Shown: in pieces, positions 1 to 6,431 of the stretch
How the letters are laid out: the number at the start of each line of letters is the position of its first letter
Numbering within the stretch: the stretch's first letter is position 1
Assembly: GCA_002405405.1 (NCBI GenBank)
Contig: DHLT01000113.1
Span: 3,591 to 11,749, forward strand
Source: Ignavibacteria bacterium UBA4661
GTDB taxonomy: Bacteria > Bacteroidota > Ignavibacteria > Kapaibacteriales > UBA4661
Reading direction: 5' to 3'
Length of the DNA stretch: 8,159 nucleotides
Translations under genes and position numbers: made by a program
The notes under the pieces: model-generated
What the model was told of the DNA's origin: nothing
Seen by the model: the letters and a program-made list of their open reading frames with translations, nothing else
Databases searched by the model: none

Positions 1-1044
1 GGTAAAACGAATTTTGCAATGTGGATTCCCCCGGCTGGTTTTGATGGTTGGAAAGTAACAACCGTAGGCGATGATATTGCGTGGATTAAAACAGGTGCTG
101 ATGGCAGACTATATGCCATTAATCCTGAAGCAGGATATTTTGGTGTTGCTCCCGGTACATCACCCAATACCAATCCTAATGCAATCGCAGCATGTGCAAA
201 AAATTCCATCTTTACCAATGTTGCTCTCACCGATGATGGTGATGTATGGTGGGAAGGGCTCACCGATACGCCTCCTACACATTTGACGGACTGGATGGGA
301 CAATCATGGACGCCGGATAGTGGTCGTCCGGCGGCACATCCAAATGCACGCTTTACTGCACCGGCATCGCAATGTCCTTCGATAGACCCCGAATGGGAAA
401 ACCCGAATGGTGTGCCTATCAGTGCTTTTATGTTTGGTGGTCGTCGTGCAAGCACAGTACCTTTGGTATTCCAAGCATTCAACTGGAATTTTGGCGTGTA
501 TGCCGCCGCGACGATTGGTTCGGAAATGACAGCCGCCGCCGCAGGTACACTCGGACAAGTACGCCGCGATCCTTTCGCGATGTTGCCTTTCTGCGGTTAT
601 CACATGGCAGATTACTTCAATCATTGGTTACAAATTGGACGGAATCTTCCGAATCCTCCACGCATCTTTGTCGTTAACTGGTTTCGTAAAGGTAGCGATG
701 GAAAATTCATGTGGCCCGGTTTCGGCGAAAATATGCGTGTCTTGAAATGGATTGTGGATCGTGTTCATGGCGATTCTTACGCCGTTGAAAGTCCGCTTGG
801 TTGGATGCCACGTTATCAAGATATGAATTGGGAAGGAACATCGTTTTCTGAGCGGCGATTCAATGAACTCATGCGTATTGATGCAGAGTTGTGGAAACAA
901 GAATTACTCTCGCATGAGGAACTTTTTGCAAAACTGTATGATAAACTACCGAAAGAATTTTTCTATATGCGCGAGCTGATTCTCTCGGGTTTGTGGCGCT
1001 CGCCCGATAAGTGGGAACTTGCACCGGAGAATGAATATGAGTAA
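1..1044 (+). CDS. pckG: Phosphoenolpyruvate carboxykinase (GTP), C-terminal part, cut by left edge
   Basis: This enzyme (EC 4.1.1.32) interconverts oxaloacetate plus GTP with phosphoenolpyruvate, CO2 and GDP, the cytosolic entry step of gluconeogenesis. The reading frame is open from base 1, and the first residues, GKTNFAM, are the end of the kinase-1a P-loop (family form ACGKTNLAM). The true start therefore lies left of the window and the ATG at 19 is internal. Counting from base 1, later family landmarks follow in order: GDDIAW (23-28, kinase-2, metal-binding Asp pair), [14 protein letters not shown] (41-54), FGGRR (145-149, substrate and nucleotide-binding arginines), [11 protein letters not shown] (190-200) and [20 protein letters not shown] (225-244). 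The visible 347 residues match the last ~55-60% of a ~600-residue family member, ending at TAA 1042-1044. These motifs belong to the GTP family, not the ATP-dependent PckA family. It appears intact with no frameshift. Identity is near certain. Confidence 0.97.
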   Translation, partial: GKTNFAMWIPPAGFDGWKVTTVGDDIAWIKTGADGRLYAINPEAGYFGVAPGTSPNTNPNAIAACAKNSIFTNVALTDDGDVWWEGLTDTPPTHLTDWMGQSWTPDSGRPAAHPNARFTAPASQCPSIDPEWENPNGVPISAFMFGGRRASTVPLVFQAFNWNFGVYAAATIGSEMTAAAAGTLGQVRRDPFAMLPFCGYHMADYFNHWLQIGRNLPNPPRIFVVNWFRKGSDGKFMWPGFGENMRVLKWIVDRVHGDSYAVESPLGWMPRYQDMNWEGTSFSERRFNELMRIDAELWKQELLSHEELFAKLYDKLPKEFFYMRELILSGLWRSPDKWELAPENEYE

Positions 1045-1093
1045 CATTGTGCTCGTACGAGTAAAAGTACCAGTGAATGAAAGATAAAAAGAC

Positions 1094-1127
1094 AAAGCCC
1101 TCTGTTATCATTGGATCAGAGGGCTTT
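1094..1127. terminator. Bidirectional intrinsic terminator between convergent genes
   Basis: A perfect 11-bp inverted repeat (AAAGCCCTCTG at 1094-1104, CAGAGGGCTTT at 1117-1127) encloses a 12-base loop. On the plus strand it runs into TTTTGTTTT (to 1133), giving a rho-independent terminator for pckG about 50 bases after its stop. On the minus strand the stem is followed by TTTGTCTTTTTAT (rc of 1084-1096), so it can also end the hydrolase transcript, whose stop is at 1150. No gene is seen in the rest of 1045-1149. Confidence 0.9.
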
Positions 1128-1149
1128 TGTTTTATCATGATAAGACTTG

Positions 1150-1779
1150 CTATGTTATCGTATTGCCGCGCATGATGGCGTTGATAATATCAAGTTCTTC
1201 TTGAATAATAGTATGCGGCATATTGGGGTAAATACGTTGTATCACATTGGCACCAAGAGTAGCCAAAAGCGTTGAAGATTCCTGTACACGAGTGAGTGGA
1301 ATATGTGGGTCGCGATCACTACAGCCGAGAAATATGGGTGTACCAGCAAACGAGCCATTGTAATTGGTCGGTTGGATACGATCGCCAATCAGTCCACCAC
1401 TGAGTGCAAAAATACCGCCATAGCGTTGTGCATGACGTGCCGCATATTCTAAAGTCAAACAAGCACCTTGTGAAAATCCTAACCAGTAAATATTATCTTG
1501 TGTAATACCTTGTGCAGTGATTTTTGCTTCGAGTTCGTTAAGCACTGACAAAGCTGATGACAGCCAAGGCTCATTTTGTGCAGGTGGCACGAGAAAACTG
1601 TATGGATACCATGTGTTATTTGTTGCTTGCGGTGCAAAAGTTTGAAATTCTATAAGAGCGATATGTGGTGCCAAACCATGTAAAATATCGTCTGCACTGC
1701 CACCGCGCCCATGTACAAAGATCATTGCTTTACTACCTGCTTGATCACCACCGGTAACAACTCGAAATGTATGTGCCAT
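1150..1779 (-). CDS. Alpha/beta-hydrolase of the phospholipase/carboxylesterase family, MhqD-like
   Basis: This is a 209-residue cytoplasmic serine hydrolase with no signal peptide or membrane segment, a usual length for the phospholipase/carboxylesterase (Abhydrolase_2) group. The oxyanion-loop motif FVHGRGG is at 21-27. The nucleophile elbow GFSQG is at 101-105 (Ser103), followed by the likely acid Asp157 in DPHIP and the base His189 in NMPHTI, so the triad is complete. It is the second gene after a ring-cleaving dioxygenase on the same strand, with a 63-base gap and no terminator between them. The same pairing occurs in the mhqED operon of Bacillus subtilis, where both products answer hydroquinone and thiol-reactive stress. 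By that analogy it may hydrolyse a ring-fission product or a quinone-derived ester; the substrate is inferred, not seen. ATG 1779 is supported by AAGAAGGA ten bases upstream. The general fold is sure, the mhqD role less so. Confidence 0.9.
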   Translation of the reverse strand: MAHTFRVVTGGDQAGSKAMIFVHGRGGSADDILHGLAPHIALIEFQTFAPQATNNTWYPYSFLVPPAQNEPWLSSALSVLNELEAKITAQGITQDNIYWLGFSQGACLTLEYAARHAQRYGGIFALSGGLIGDRIQPTNYNGSFAGTPIFLGCSDRDPHIPLTRVQESSTLLATLGANVIQRIYPNMPHTIIQEELDIINAIMRGNTIT

Positions 1780-1789
1780 GATGAAAATA

Positions 1790-1797
1790 TCCTTCTT
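1790..1797 (-). promoter_or_regulatory. Ribosome binding site of the hydrolase gene
   Basis: The minus strand reads AAGAAGGA ending 10 bases before ATG 1779. It is a good Shine-Dalgarno match and fixes this start. It is notable because the three envelope genes of the window lack such a site. Confidence 0.7.
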
Positions 1798-1842
1798 GAA
1801 AAAGCGAACTATGTAATATCTATTTGCTCAATTTGATTGCCC

Positions 1843-2793
1843 TTAACGGAACTGCTCCATGTCCAATGCAATCGGTTGTAAGCCACGTTCAATTTGTGCT
1901 CGATGTTGCTCCATCCACGGTGGTAACTGCAATGTTGAGCCAAGTGATTCTTTTGGCTCATCAACAGTAAAGCCGGGAGGAAGAGTCGCAATTTCAAAGA
2001 GTACGCCGCCGGGCTCACGGAAATATACAGAGTGGAAATACTGACGGTCGATCACGGGTGTGATGTGGAGTCCACGCTGAGCCACACGCTCGCGGATATC
2101 AAGTTGTGTTGTATCATCATCCGTTCCAAATGCCAAGTGATGAATCGTACCGCCACCCTGCATCCCGCGAGCACCTTCCGGCTGATGAATGATGTCAACA
2201 AAGTGTCCGGGGTTCTCTGTCGCCACATAACGGAAACGATTACCCGCAGTCCCCACAAGAGTATGCTCCATTGTTTCTGTCAGTAAGCGAGAAGTGCGTT
2301 CGTAATTGTCTTCTTCGAGCGTAACACCATAATACCCGCGAATGCTGTGCTCAATCGGAATATGACCATACGTAAAGCCCGCGCGACGATCATGAGCATT
2401 TTCAACTAATTCCAATCCTAAACCATCGAAATCTTCAAAAGCAATAAAGGTTTCATCAAAACGGTGTTGTGGTGACGAGTGGTTGATGCCAAAACGTTGT
2501 AAACGTTGCATCCAGTAACCAAGACTACCTTGGGGAATTGATAATGAGGTTACAGTCATCTGCCCCCTGCCTTTACGACCACGTGGAATACCCGAATAGG
2601 GAAAAAAGGTCAGCACAGTGCCGGGATTGCCAATGTCATCGCCATAGTACAAATGATACACATCAGGTGCATCAAAATTGATCGTCTTCTTGATGAAACG
2701 CATTCCAAGAATGCCGGAATAAAAATTGATATTGTCTTGCGGATCATTTGCCATTGCTGTGATATGATGCAAGCCATTAATGAGCGAACCCAT
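1843..2793 (-). CDS. Ring-cleaving dioxygenase, glyoxalase/VOC fold, MhqE/MhqO/PcpA-like
   Basis: This is a 316-residue cytoplasmic extradiol-type dioxygenase made of two vicinal-oxygen-chelate modules. The N-terminal module starts with GLHHITAMA (7-15), a strong family signature, followed by NFYSGILGMRF (23-33). The second starts near RGYYGVTL (152-159) and holds IHHLAFGTDD (217-226) and GGVLFEIAT (262-270). The expected Fe(II)/Mn(II) triad is His9 or His10, His218 or His219, and Glu267, the order known from the p-hydroquinone 1,2-dioxygenase PcpA. Such enzymes open the ring of (chloro- or methyl-)hydroquinones with O2, detoxifying quinone precursors. It is the first gene of a two-gene unit with the hydrolase and follows a promoter with two palindromic operators, so induction by its toxic substrate or by electrophiles is likely. 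ATG 2793 has GGAG seven bases upstream. Family assignment is firm; the actual substrate is unknown. Confidence 0.93.
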   Translation of the reverse strand: MGSLINGLHHITAMANDPQDNINFYSGILGMRFIKKTINFDAPDVYHLYYGDDIGNPGTVLTFFPYSGIPRGRKGRGQMTVTSLSIPQGSLGYWMQRLQRFGINHSSPQHRFDETFIAFEDFDGLGLELVENAHDRRAGFTYGHIPIEHSIRGYYGVTLEEDNYERTSRLLTETMEHTLVGTAGNRFRYVATENPGHFVDIIHQPEGARGMQGGGTIHHLAFGTDDDTTQLDIRERVAQRGLHITPVIDRQYFHSVYFREPGGVLFEIATLPPGFTVDEPKESLGSTLQLPPWMEQHRAQIERGLQPIALDMEQFR

Positions 2794-2800
2794 AGCAGTA

Positions 2801-2806
2801 CTCCAA
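2801..2806 (-). promoter_or_regulatory. Ribosome binding site of the dioxygenase gene
   Basis: The minus strand reads TTGGAG, ending 7 bases before ATG 2793, which supports this start over later in-frame ATGs. Confidence 0.6.
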
Positions 2807-2842
2807 TAAGTGTATGGAAAATCTTTGACTGATTTCTTGATA

Positions 2843-2874
2843 CAAACTTAATGAAATGTGTTGCAACACACAAA
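2843..2874 (-). promoter_or_regulatory. Putative Bacteroidetes-type promoter of the dioxygenase/hydrolase unit
   Basis: Read on the minus strand, TTTG (rc of 2871-2874) is followed after 20 bases by TAAGTTTG (rc of 2843-2850). This fits the known Bacteroidetes housekeeping pattern TTTG (-33) and TAnnTTTG (-7). Transcription would begin roughly 45 bases before ATG 2793. A sigma70-style reading (TTGCAA, 18 bases, TATCAA) is also possible and overlaps the same stretch. The match is by eye and untested. Confidence 0.5.
2857..2870. promoter_or_regulatory. Palindromic operator candidate O1 (between -33 and -7 boxes)
   Basis: TGTGTTGCAACACA is a perfect 14-bp palindrome lying wholly inside the spacer of the putative promoter. 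A dimeric repressor bound here would block RNA polymerase. The core GTTGCAAC is repeated in O2, 21 bp away centre to centre. Its size and symmetry suit MarR- or TetR-type dimers; which regulator binds is not visible. Confidence 0.6.
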
Positions 2875-2898
2875 TTTAATGTTGCAACATTGAATTTG
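2871..2898. promoter_or_regulatory. Palindromic operator candidate O2 (covers -33 box)
   Basis: A 28-bp inverted repeat is centred between 2884 and 2885, with 13 of 14 base pairs matching. The inner 14 bp (AATGTTGCAACATT, 2878-2891) is perfect, and the only mismatch is 2877/2892. It starts exactly where O1 ends and contains the TTTG of the proposed -33 box. It lies 22 bases past the stop of the upstream protease gene, so a weak rho-independent terminator role was considered, but no T-tract follows on either strand. Confidence 0.6.
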
Positions 2899-2920
2899 AA
2901 CTGCTTTGTATTCTTATTGA

Positions 2921-4033
2921 TTATGGTGATATTTTCGTTGGAGTTGGAATAAGGTTGGTTTCATTTTGTGGAATTTCATAAAGACCATTCCATGAAAAAC
3001 TGATAATGAAAATTACAATTGTCAGCCAGCCAATTGCCATACGTTGCCAGCCAAGAGGTTCGTCATCGTACAAAACAGGATGATCCAACTTAAAGAAGAC
3101 TCTGCCAAGTAATGCCCACAAAAGCCAGCCGCTCCATGCTTGATAGAGCCAAGGTGCAAAGCGTTCGATTGTAGTAAGTATCGGAAGTAGAAGTGATTGG
3201 AAAAAGGTGTACAGCGCATCGGGTGAAGGTGCCGAGATCGATACTTGTATTGAACCAAGAAGCGAACCAATACCGAGTATGAGTAAAATGCTCCACGCGA
3301 TTCGTGCAAAAATACCTTGTCGCTCGCCAAACATTCCGTAGAGAATATGTCCGCCATCAAGCTGACCAATCGGTAGCAAATTGAGTGAGGTAACAAAAAG
3401 ACCAAACCACCCAACACACAAATATGGATAGTGGTAGATTTCATTCATGGGTGGAACAAATGCCGTAGGATGCGCAAAAAGATGTTGTAAAGCACTGAAT
3501 AAGATTGTATCGCCAAAGTACAAACCATAAACAGGTATAGCGCCTGCAAAATTGCGGTACTCAGGATGAATGCTATAGAGATAGTCAATCGGTGGTAATG
3601 CAATTAAGCCAATAATGAGATACAATACACACAAAACAAAACCGGCGAGCGGTCCTGCAACACCAATGTCAAAGAGTGCTTTACGCGACATAATGGGCGA
3701 ACGCGTTTTGATGACAGCACCCATTGTTCCGAAAGGGAACAAAAAAACAAAAGGTACAGGAATAAAATATGGCAGTGTAGCGTCAACTCCGTGTTTGCGA
3801 GCCGCAAAGTAATGACCGAATTCATGGGCAGCTAAAAATGTCGTAATTAAAAACGCATATGTTAAACCATAACCCCAATGTGAAATTTCATTAAACTCTT
3901 TGCCTGACCACTGTGTGCCTGCCATAACGCAGGAAACAAATGTGAAAAGAAAAAGAGCAAGATGTAGCCATACGCGATCGGTATGACGTGGTACATTATC
4001 TTCAGAAGACGAGGAAAGACGAGTATAGCCCAT
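2921..4033 (-). CDS. Site-2-type intramembrane zinc metalloprotease, peptidase family M50
   Basis: This is a polytopic inner-membrane protease of the S2P family, which cleaves substrate helices within the bilayer. From ATG 4033 it has 370 residues. A first membrane segment lies near 26-38 (LALFLFTFVSCVM). The zinc motif HEFGH is at 70-74 in the second helix. A conserved block follows (GTMGAVIKTRSPI, then ALFDIGVAGPLAGF). NLLPIGQLDGGH at 218-229 supplies the third zinc ligand (Asp). At least two further hydrophobic segments lie toward the C-terminus, including one near 338-350. No PDZ domain is apparent, unlike RseP. The frame extends upstream to a TTG at 4078 (385 residues), but neither start has a good Shine-Dalgarno site, so ATG 4033 is preferred. 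It follows the receptor gene by 37-82 bases with no terminator, suggesting co-transcription. A role in signalling or envelope quality control is inferred; no anti-sigma substrate is in view. Confidence 0.93.
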   Translation of the reverse strand: MGYTRLSSSSEDNVPRHTDRVWLHLALFLFTFVSCVMAGTQWSGKEFNEISHWGYGLTYAFLITTFLAAHEFGHYFAARKHGVDATLPYFIPVPFVFLFPFGTMGAVIKTRSPIMSRKALFDIGVAGPLAGFVLCVLYLIIGLIALPPIDYLYSIHPEYRNFAGAIPVYGLYFGDTILFSALQHLFAHPTAFVPPMNEIYHYPYLCVGWFGLFVTSLNLLPIGQLDGGHILYGMFGERQGIFARIAWSILLILGIGSLLGSIQVSISAPSPDALYTFFQSLLLPILTTIERFAPWLYQAWSGWLLWALLGRVFFKLDHPVLYDDEPLGWQRMAIGWLTIVIFIISFSWNGLYEIPQNETNLIPTPTKISP

Positions 4034-4115
4034 AGGTATAAGAAAAATCTGAAAGTGATACTGTATTTCGTTAGTCAAATATGATTGTTGACAATATTAG
4101 AATCATGGGTGTAAA

Positions 4116-6200
4116 TCACTCTGTAAATGCCCACGATACACTCAATCGAATGTTCTGTCCGTACATGGGGTTTACGGGAATGTACCACCATGTATTGCCA
4201 AGTACATTCTGCATTGTTGCACGAAGGAAGACATTGCCGATAACAGCACCGCCAATTAAGTCGAGACCATTCCATTGAGTATTCTGTTCGTAGTAATTCT
4301 GTTCGGTATATGACCATGTTTGCGGTACAAAACGCTCGCCACGAAATCCTGTCATAGCACGTAATCGAACACCACCATGGAGCGTACTTCGCCCGACAGC
4401 ATATTCGTATTGTACGGAGAGTCCTGCATAGAATGATGGATACTGTCGGTCATTTGAACCATTAGTTTGAGTAATCACTGCTTGAGCAAAACCGTCAAAG
4501 AGGATATTTCCCCATCGTGTTGAACCGCTTGCCAATACTCCGGCAGAAGAACGACTTCCCGTGTTGACAAATGTTGTATTGATGATGTTGGCAAGTACTG
4601 TTCCTGTTGTTGATCTTTCATATACTGCTTGTGCAATAATTGGTTGTTGCACATTACGTACAAAGCCAAGTATTTCGGCGCGAGATATACGGTCACTATA
4701 GCGTATTCCACCAAGCAGCAAAAGATTAGATTCGTTGTTGAGTGCTGTACCTTCTTGAGGCGAACTACTACGGTAGCTTCGTGACAAATCAACAAAGAAT
4801 TGCAAAGTAGAATCTTGACCCCATGTCAGCCGCCCACCGGCAGAAAGATCTAGTGAAGAATTGATAATTGCAAGTCGCATACCACCAGATAAACGTACAC
4901 TGCTATGCGGCATAAATTCCACTCGAGCAAAACCACTCAGCAAGCCTTGTGAGAATGCACCGAAATACATCGAAGAATCACTGCCGATAATCTCGGCACG
5001 TCCGCCGGCACTAGCGCTGAGCCAATCATAGCGCGTTTCAATCTGTCCGCGAATACCATATTGGTGAGTTGCGTTATTAACAGCAATAACTGTGTCCTCT
5101 TGATTAGTCGATAAGCGCTTTTGCAGGCGCGTTCTTTGCCATAAGCCGATAGAAGTATAGGCGGTAAGCGATACAGCATGAAGATTTTCACGATCAAGAT
5201 ACGATGTGAGCGTCATGGTGATATCATGACGATTGACGCGCTCGCCACCAGCTATACGTAAGACAGCCGCCGCCGTAGGACTAAAACCTGCAAAACCATT
5301 GGTCGTACTGGTATCGATACCACCATTTGTACCGATGATATGCGATGTAAAAAGATGAGTGTAAGAGATATTTGTTCGCTCGGAAAGATTCCACCGTAAC
5401 AGCAGGCGAAGATTCCATGCGTCGAGTGCTTGATTAGGATAACGACCCGATGAAAACTGTCGTCGCCAGCCCATTGTAAAGTTAAGATTACGAGCAATAT
5501 TCTGACTAAAAATACCATCGGAAGCAAGATATTCAGAGCCACCTTGATGATACCATATGCGTGAAAATGGTTTTGCTGTGTTATAACGAATCTCTTGCAC
5601 ATTGATGAGTGCACCACTGGAATTGTCGCCTAGGATCACAGCATCGGAGCCTAATACAATGTCAACACGCTCCATAAATTCCGGAGGAAATTGTTCCAGC
5701 GGTGCAGAGCCAAGAGCAGGGTCATTGAGTGAACGACCATTGTATGTCAGAGCTATATCGCGTGGTGTTGCGCCAAAAATCGAAAGATGATTCATCATGC
5801 CTTGCGCACCAAGAAAAAGTGGAAAGACAGGAAGCCGTTCTGCTAAAATTTCTCCCAGACCATTGTAGTCGCTCCATTTAAGATCATGTTTGCTGATGCT
5901 GTAATCAGCACGAGTAGCTGTAAGCAAAAGACGACCATGCTGACCAAGTGGCGTGTGCAAAGAATCAATGCGTGGGGAATCACGACGTACAGAATCACTT
6001 GGTACTGTCTTGCTTGTTGAAGGAGATAGATCCTCTTGTGCGCACAGTGGTAGCGACGTAAGGATAATCGTCATAGAGAATGAAGCCAAAAGAATGGCAC
6101 ATCGAGGTGTCAACCGCAGAGCAGAGCAACAAGGTGTGTGGAACAAGAAATGATAGAAAGGCAAGCAAAAAGTTGTCTTCACACGAAAGCAGAGAAACAT
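4116..6200 (-). CDS. TonB-dependent-receptor-like outer-membrane protein with plug domain
   Basis: This 694-residue predicted outer-membrane protein has a signal sequence with hydrophobic core CAILLASFSMTIILTSLPL (34-52) and cleavage near CA-QED (54/55). A plug-like domain follows at about 95-200. LGEILAERLPVFP resembles the receptor motif for a short 'lousy-plug' helix, and YNGRSLNDPALGSAPLEQFP, MERVDIVLGSDAVILGDNSSGALINV matches the plug end. The rest is alternating beta-strand sequence as in a 22-strand barrel, closing with a Bacteroidota-type tail (NPMYGQNIRLSVSWAFTE). No CarboxypepD-like N-terminal domain or secure TonB box is seen, so energised import is uncertain and the ligand is unknown. 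The 54-residue leader from ATG 6200 is long; TTG 6113 would give a standard 25-residue leader, and ATG 6074 would lack the positive N-region. The M50 protease gene follows closely. The architecture is confident, the substrate not. Confidence 0.85.
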   Translation of the reverse strand: MFLCFRVKTTFCLPFYHFLFHTPCCSALRLTPRCAILLASFSMTIILTSLPLCAQEDLSPSTSKTVPSDSVRRDSPRIDSLHTPLGQHGRLLLTATRADYSISKHDLKWSDYNGLGEILAERLPVFPLFLGAQGMMNHLSIFGATPRDIALTYNGRSLNDPALGSAPLEQFPPEFMERVDIVLGSDAVILGDNSSGALINVQEIRYNTAKPFSRIWYHQGGSEYLASDGIFSQNIARNLNFTMGWRRQFSSGRYPNQALDAWNLRLLLRWNLSERTNISYTHLFTSHIIGTNGGIDTSTTNGFAGFSPTAAAVLRIAGGERVNRHDITMTLTSYLDRENLHAVSLTAYTSIGLWQRTRLQKRLSTNQEDTVIAVNNATHQYGIRGQIETRYDWLSASAGGRAEIIGSDSSMYFGAFSQGLLSGFARVEFMPHSSVRLSGGMRLAIINSSLDLSAGGRLTWGQDSTLQFFVDLSRSYRSSSPQEGTALNNESNLLLLGGIRYSDRISRAEILGFVRNVQQPIIAQAVYERSTTGTVLANIINTTFVNTGSRSSAGVLASGSTRWGNILFDGFAQAVITQTNGSNDRQYPSFYAGLSVQYEYAVGRSTLHGGVRLRAMTGFRGERFVPQTWSYTEQNYYEQNTQWNGLDLIGGAVIGNVFLRATMQNVLGNTWWYIPVNPMYGQNIRLSVSWAFTE

Positions 6201-6431
6201 TCACAAAAGTTATAATAGATGCGATGGAGCAGTCGCAATCATTGTATGAACTGACCATGCATGCAAACTTACAATTGGCATGGAGAAGATTCTGTATTCT
6301 TTGTGCGGAAATAATGTGGCAGAAATGATGTGCGGAAGAGAACTTGCAACCACAGCATTTTACTATTTTCGCTCTCTTGTCGTCTTTGCCAAGATACAGC
6401 ATGCTATTTCCTCATTCCATTTTCAACATGT
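6201..6431. other. Divergent intergenic region between receptor and PIG-L genes
   Basis: These 231 bases separate two outward-facing genes and should hold both promoters. On the receptor side the minus strand has TTGCGA, 15 bases, TATTAT (or 18 bases, TATAAC), ending only about 10-15 bases before ATG 6200, which would leave a very short leader. On the other side TATTTTCG at 6364-6371 is one mismatch from TAnnTTTG. Both are weak, by-eye matches. There is no convincing Shine-Dalgarno site before either start, no strong palindrome, and no small ORF I would call. Confidence 0.4.

Noticed and set aside
503..543. GCCGCCGC-rich microrepeats inside pckG
   Set aside because: They encode conserved alanine stretches of PEPCK (YAAAT and TAAAAG), so they are coding sequence, not a regulatory repeat.
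304..1138. Antisense open frames across pckG (304-624, 628-900 and 869-1138 minus)
   Set aside because: They lie opposite a strongly conserved enzyme, their translations are Cys/His/Arg-rich without domains, and no start signals precede them.
4084..4095. Small hairpin ATTGT-TG-ACAAT between the receptor and protease genes
   Set aside because: Only a 5-bp AT-rich stem with a 2-base loop and no T-tract; too weak for a terminator and not similar to the GTTGCAAC operators.
5995..6402. Minus-strand open frame of 135 residues overlapping the receptor start
   Set aside because: Cys/Ser-rich translation in a different frame from the receptor with no support; it spans the divergent promoter region.
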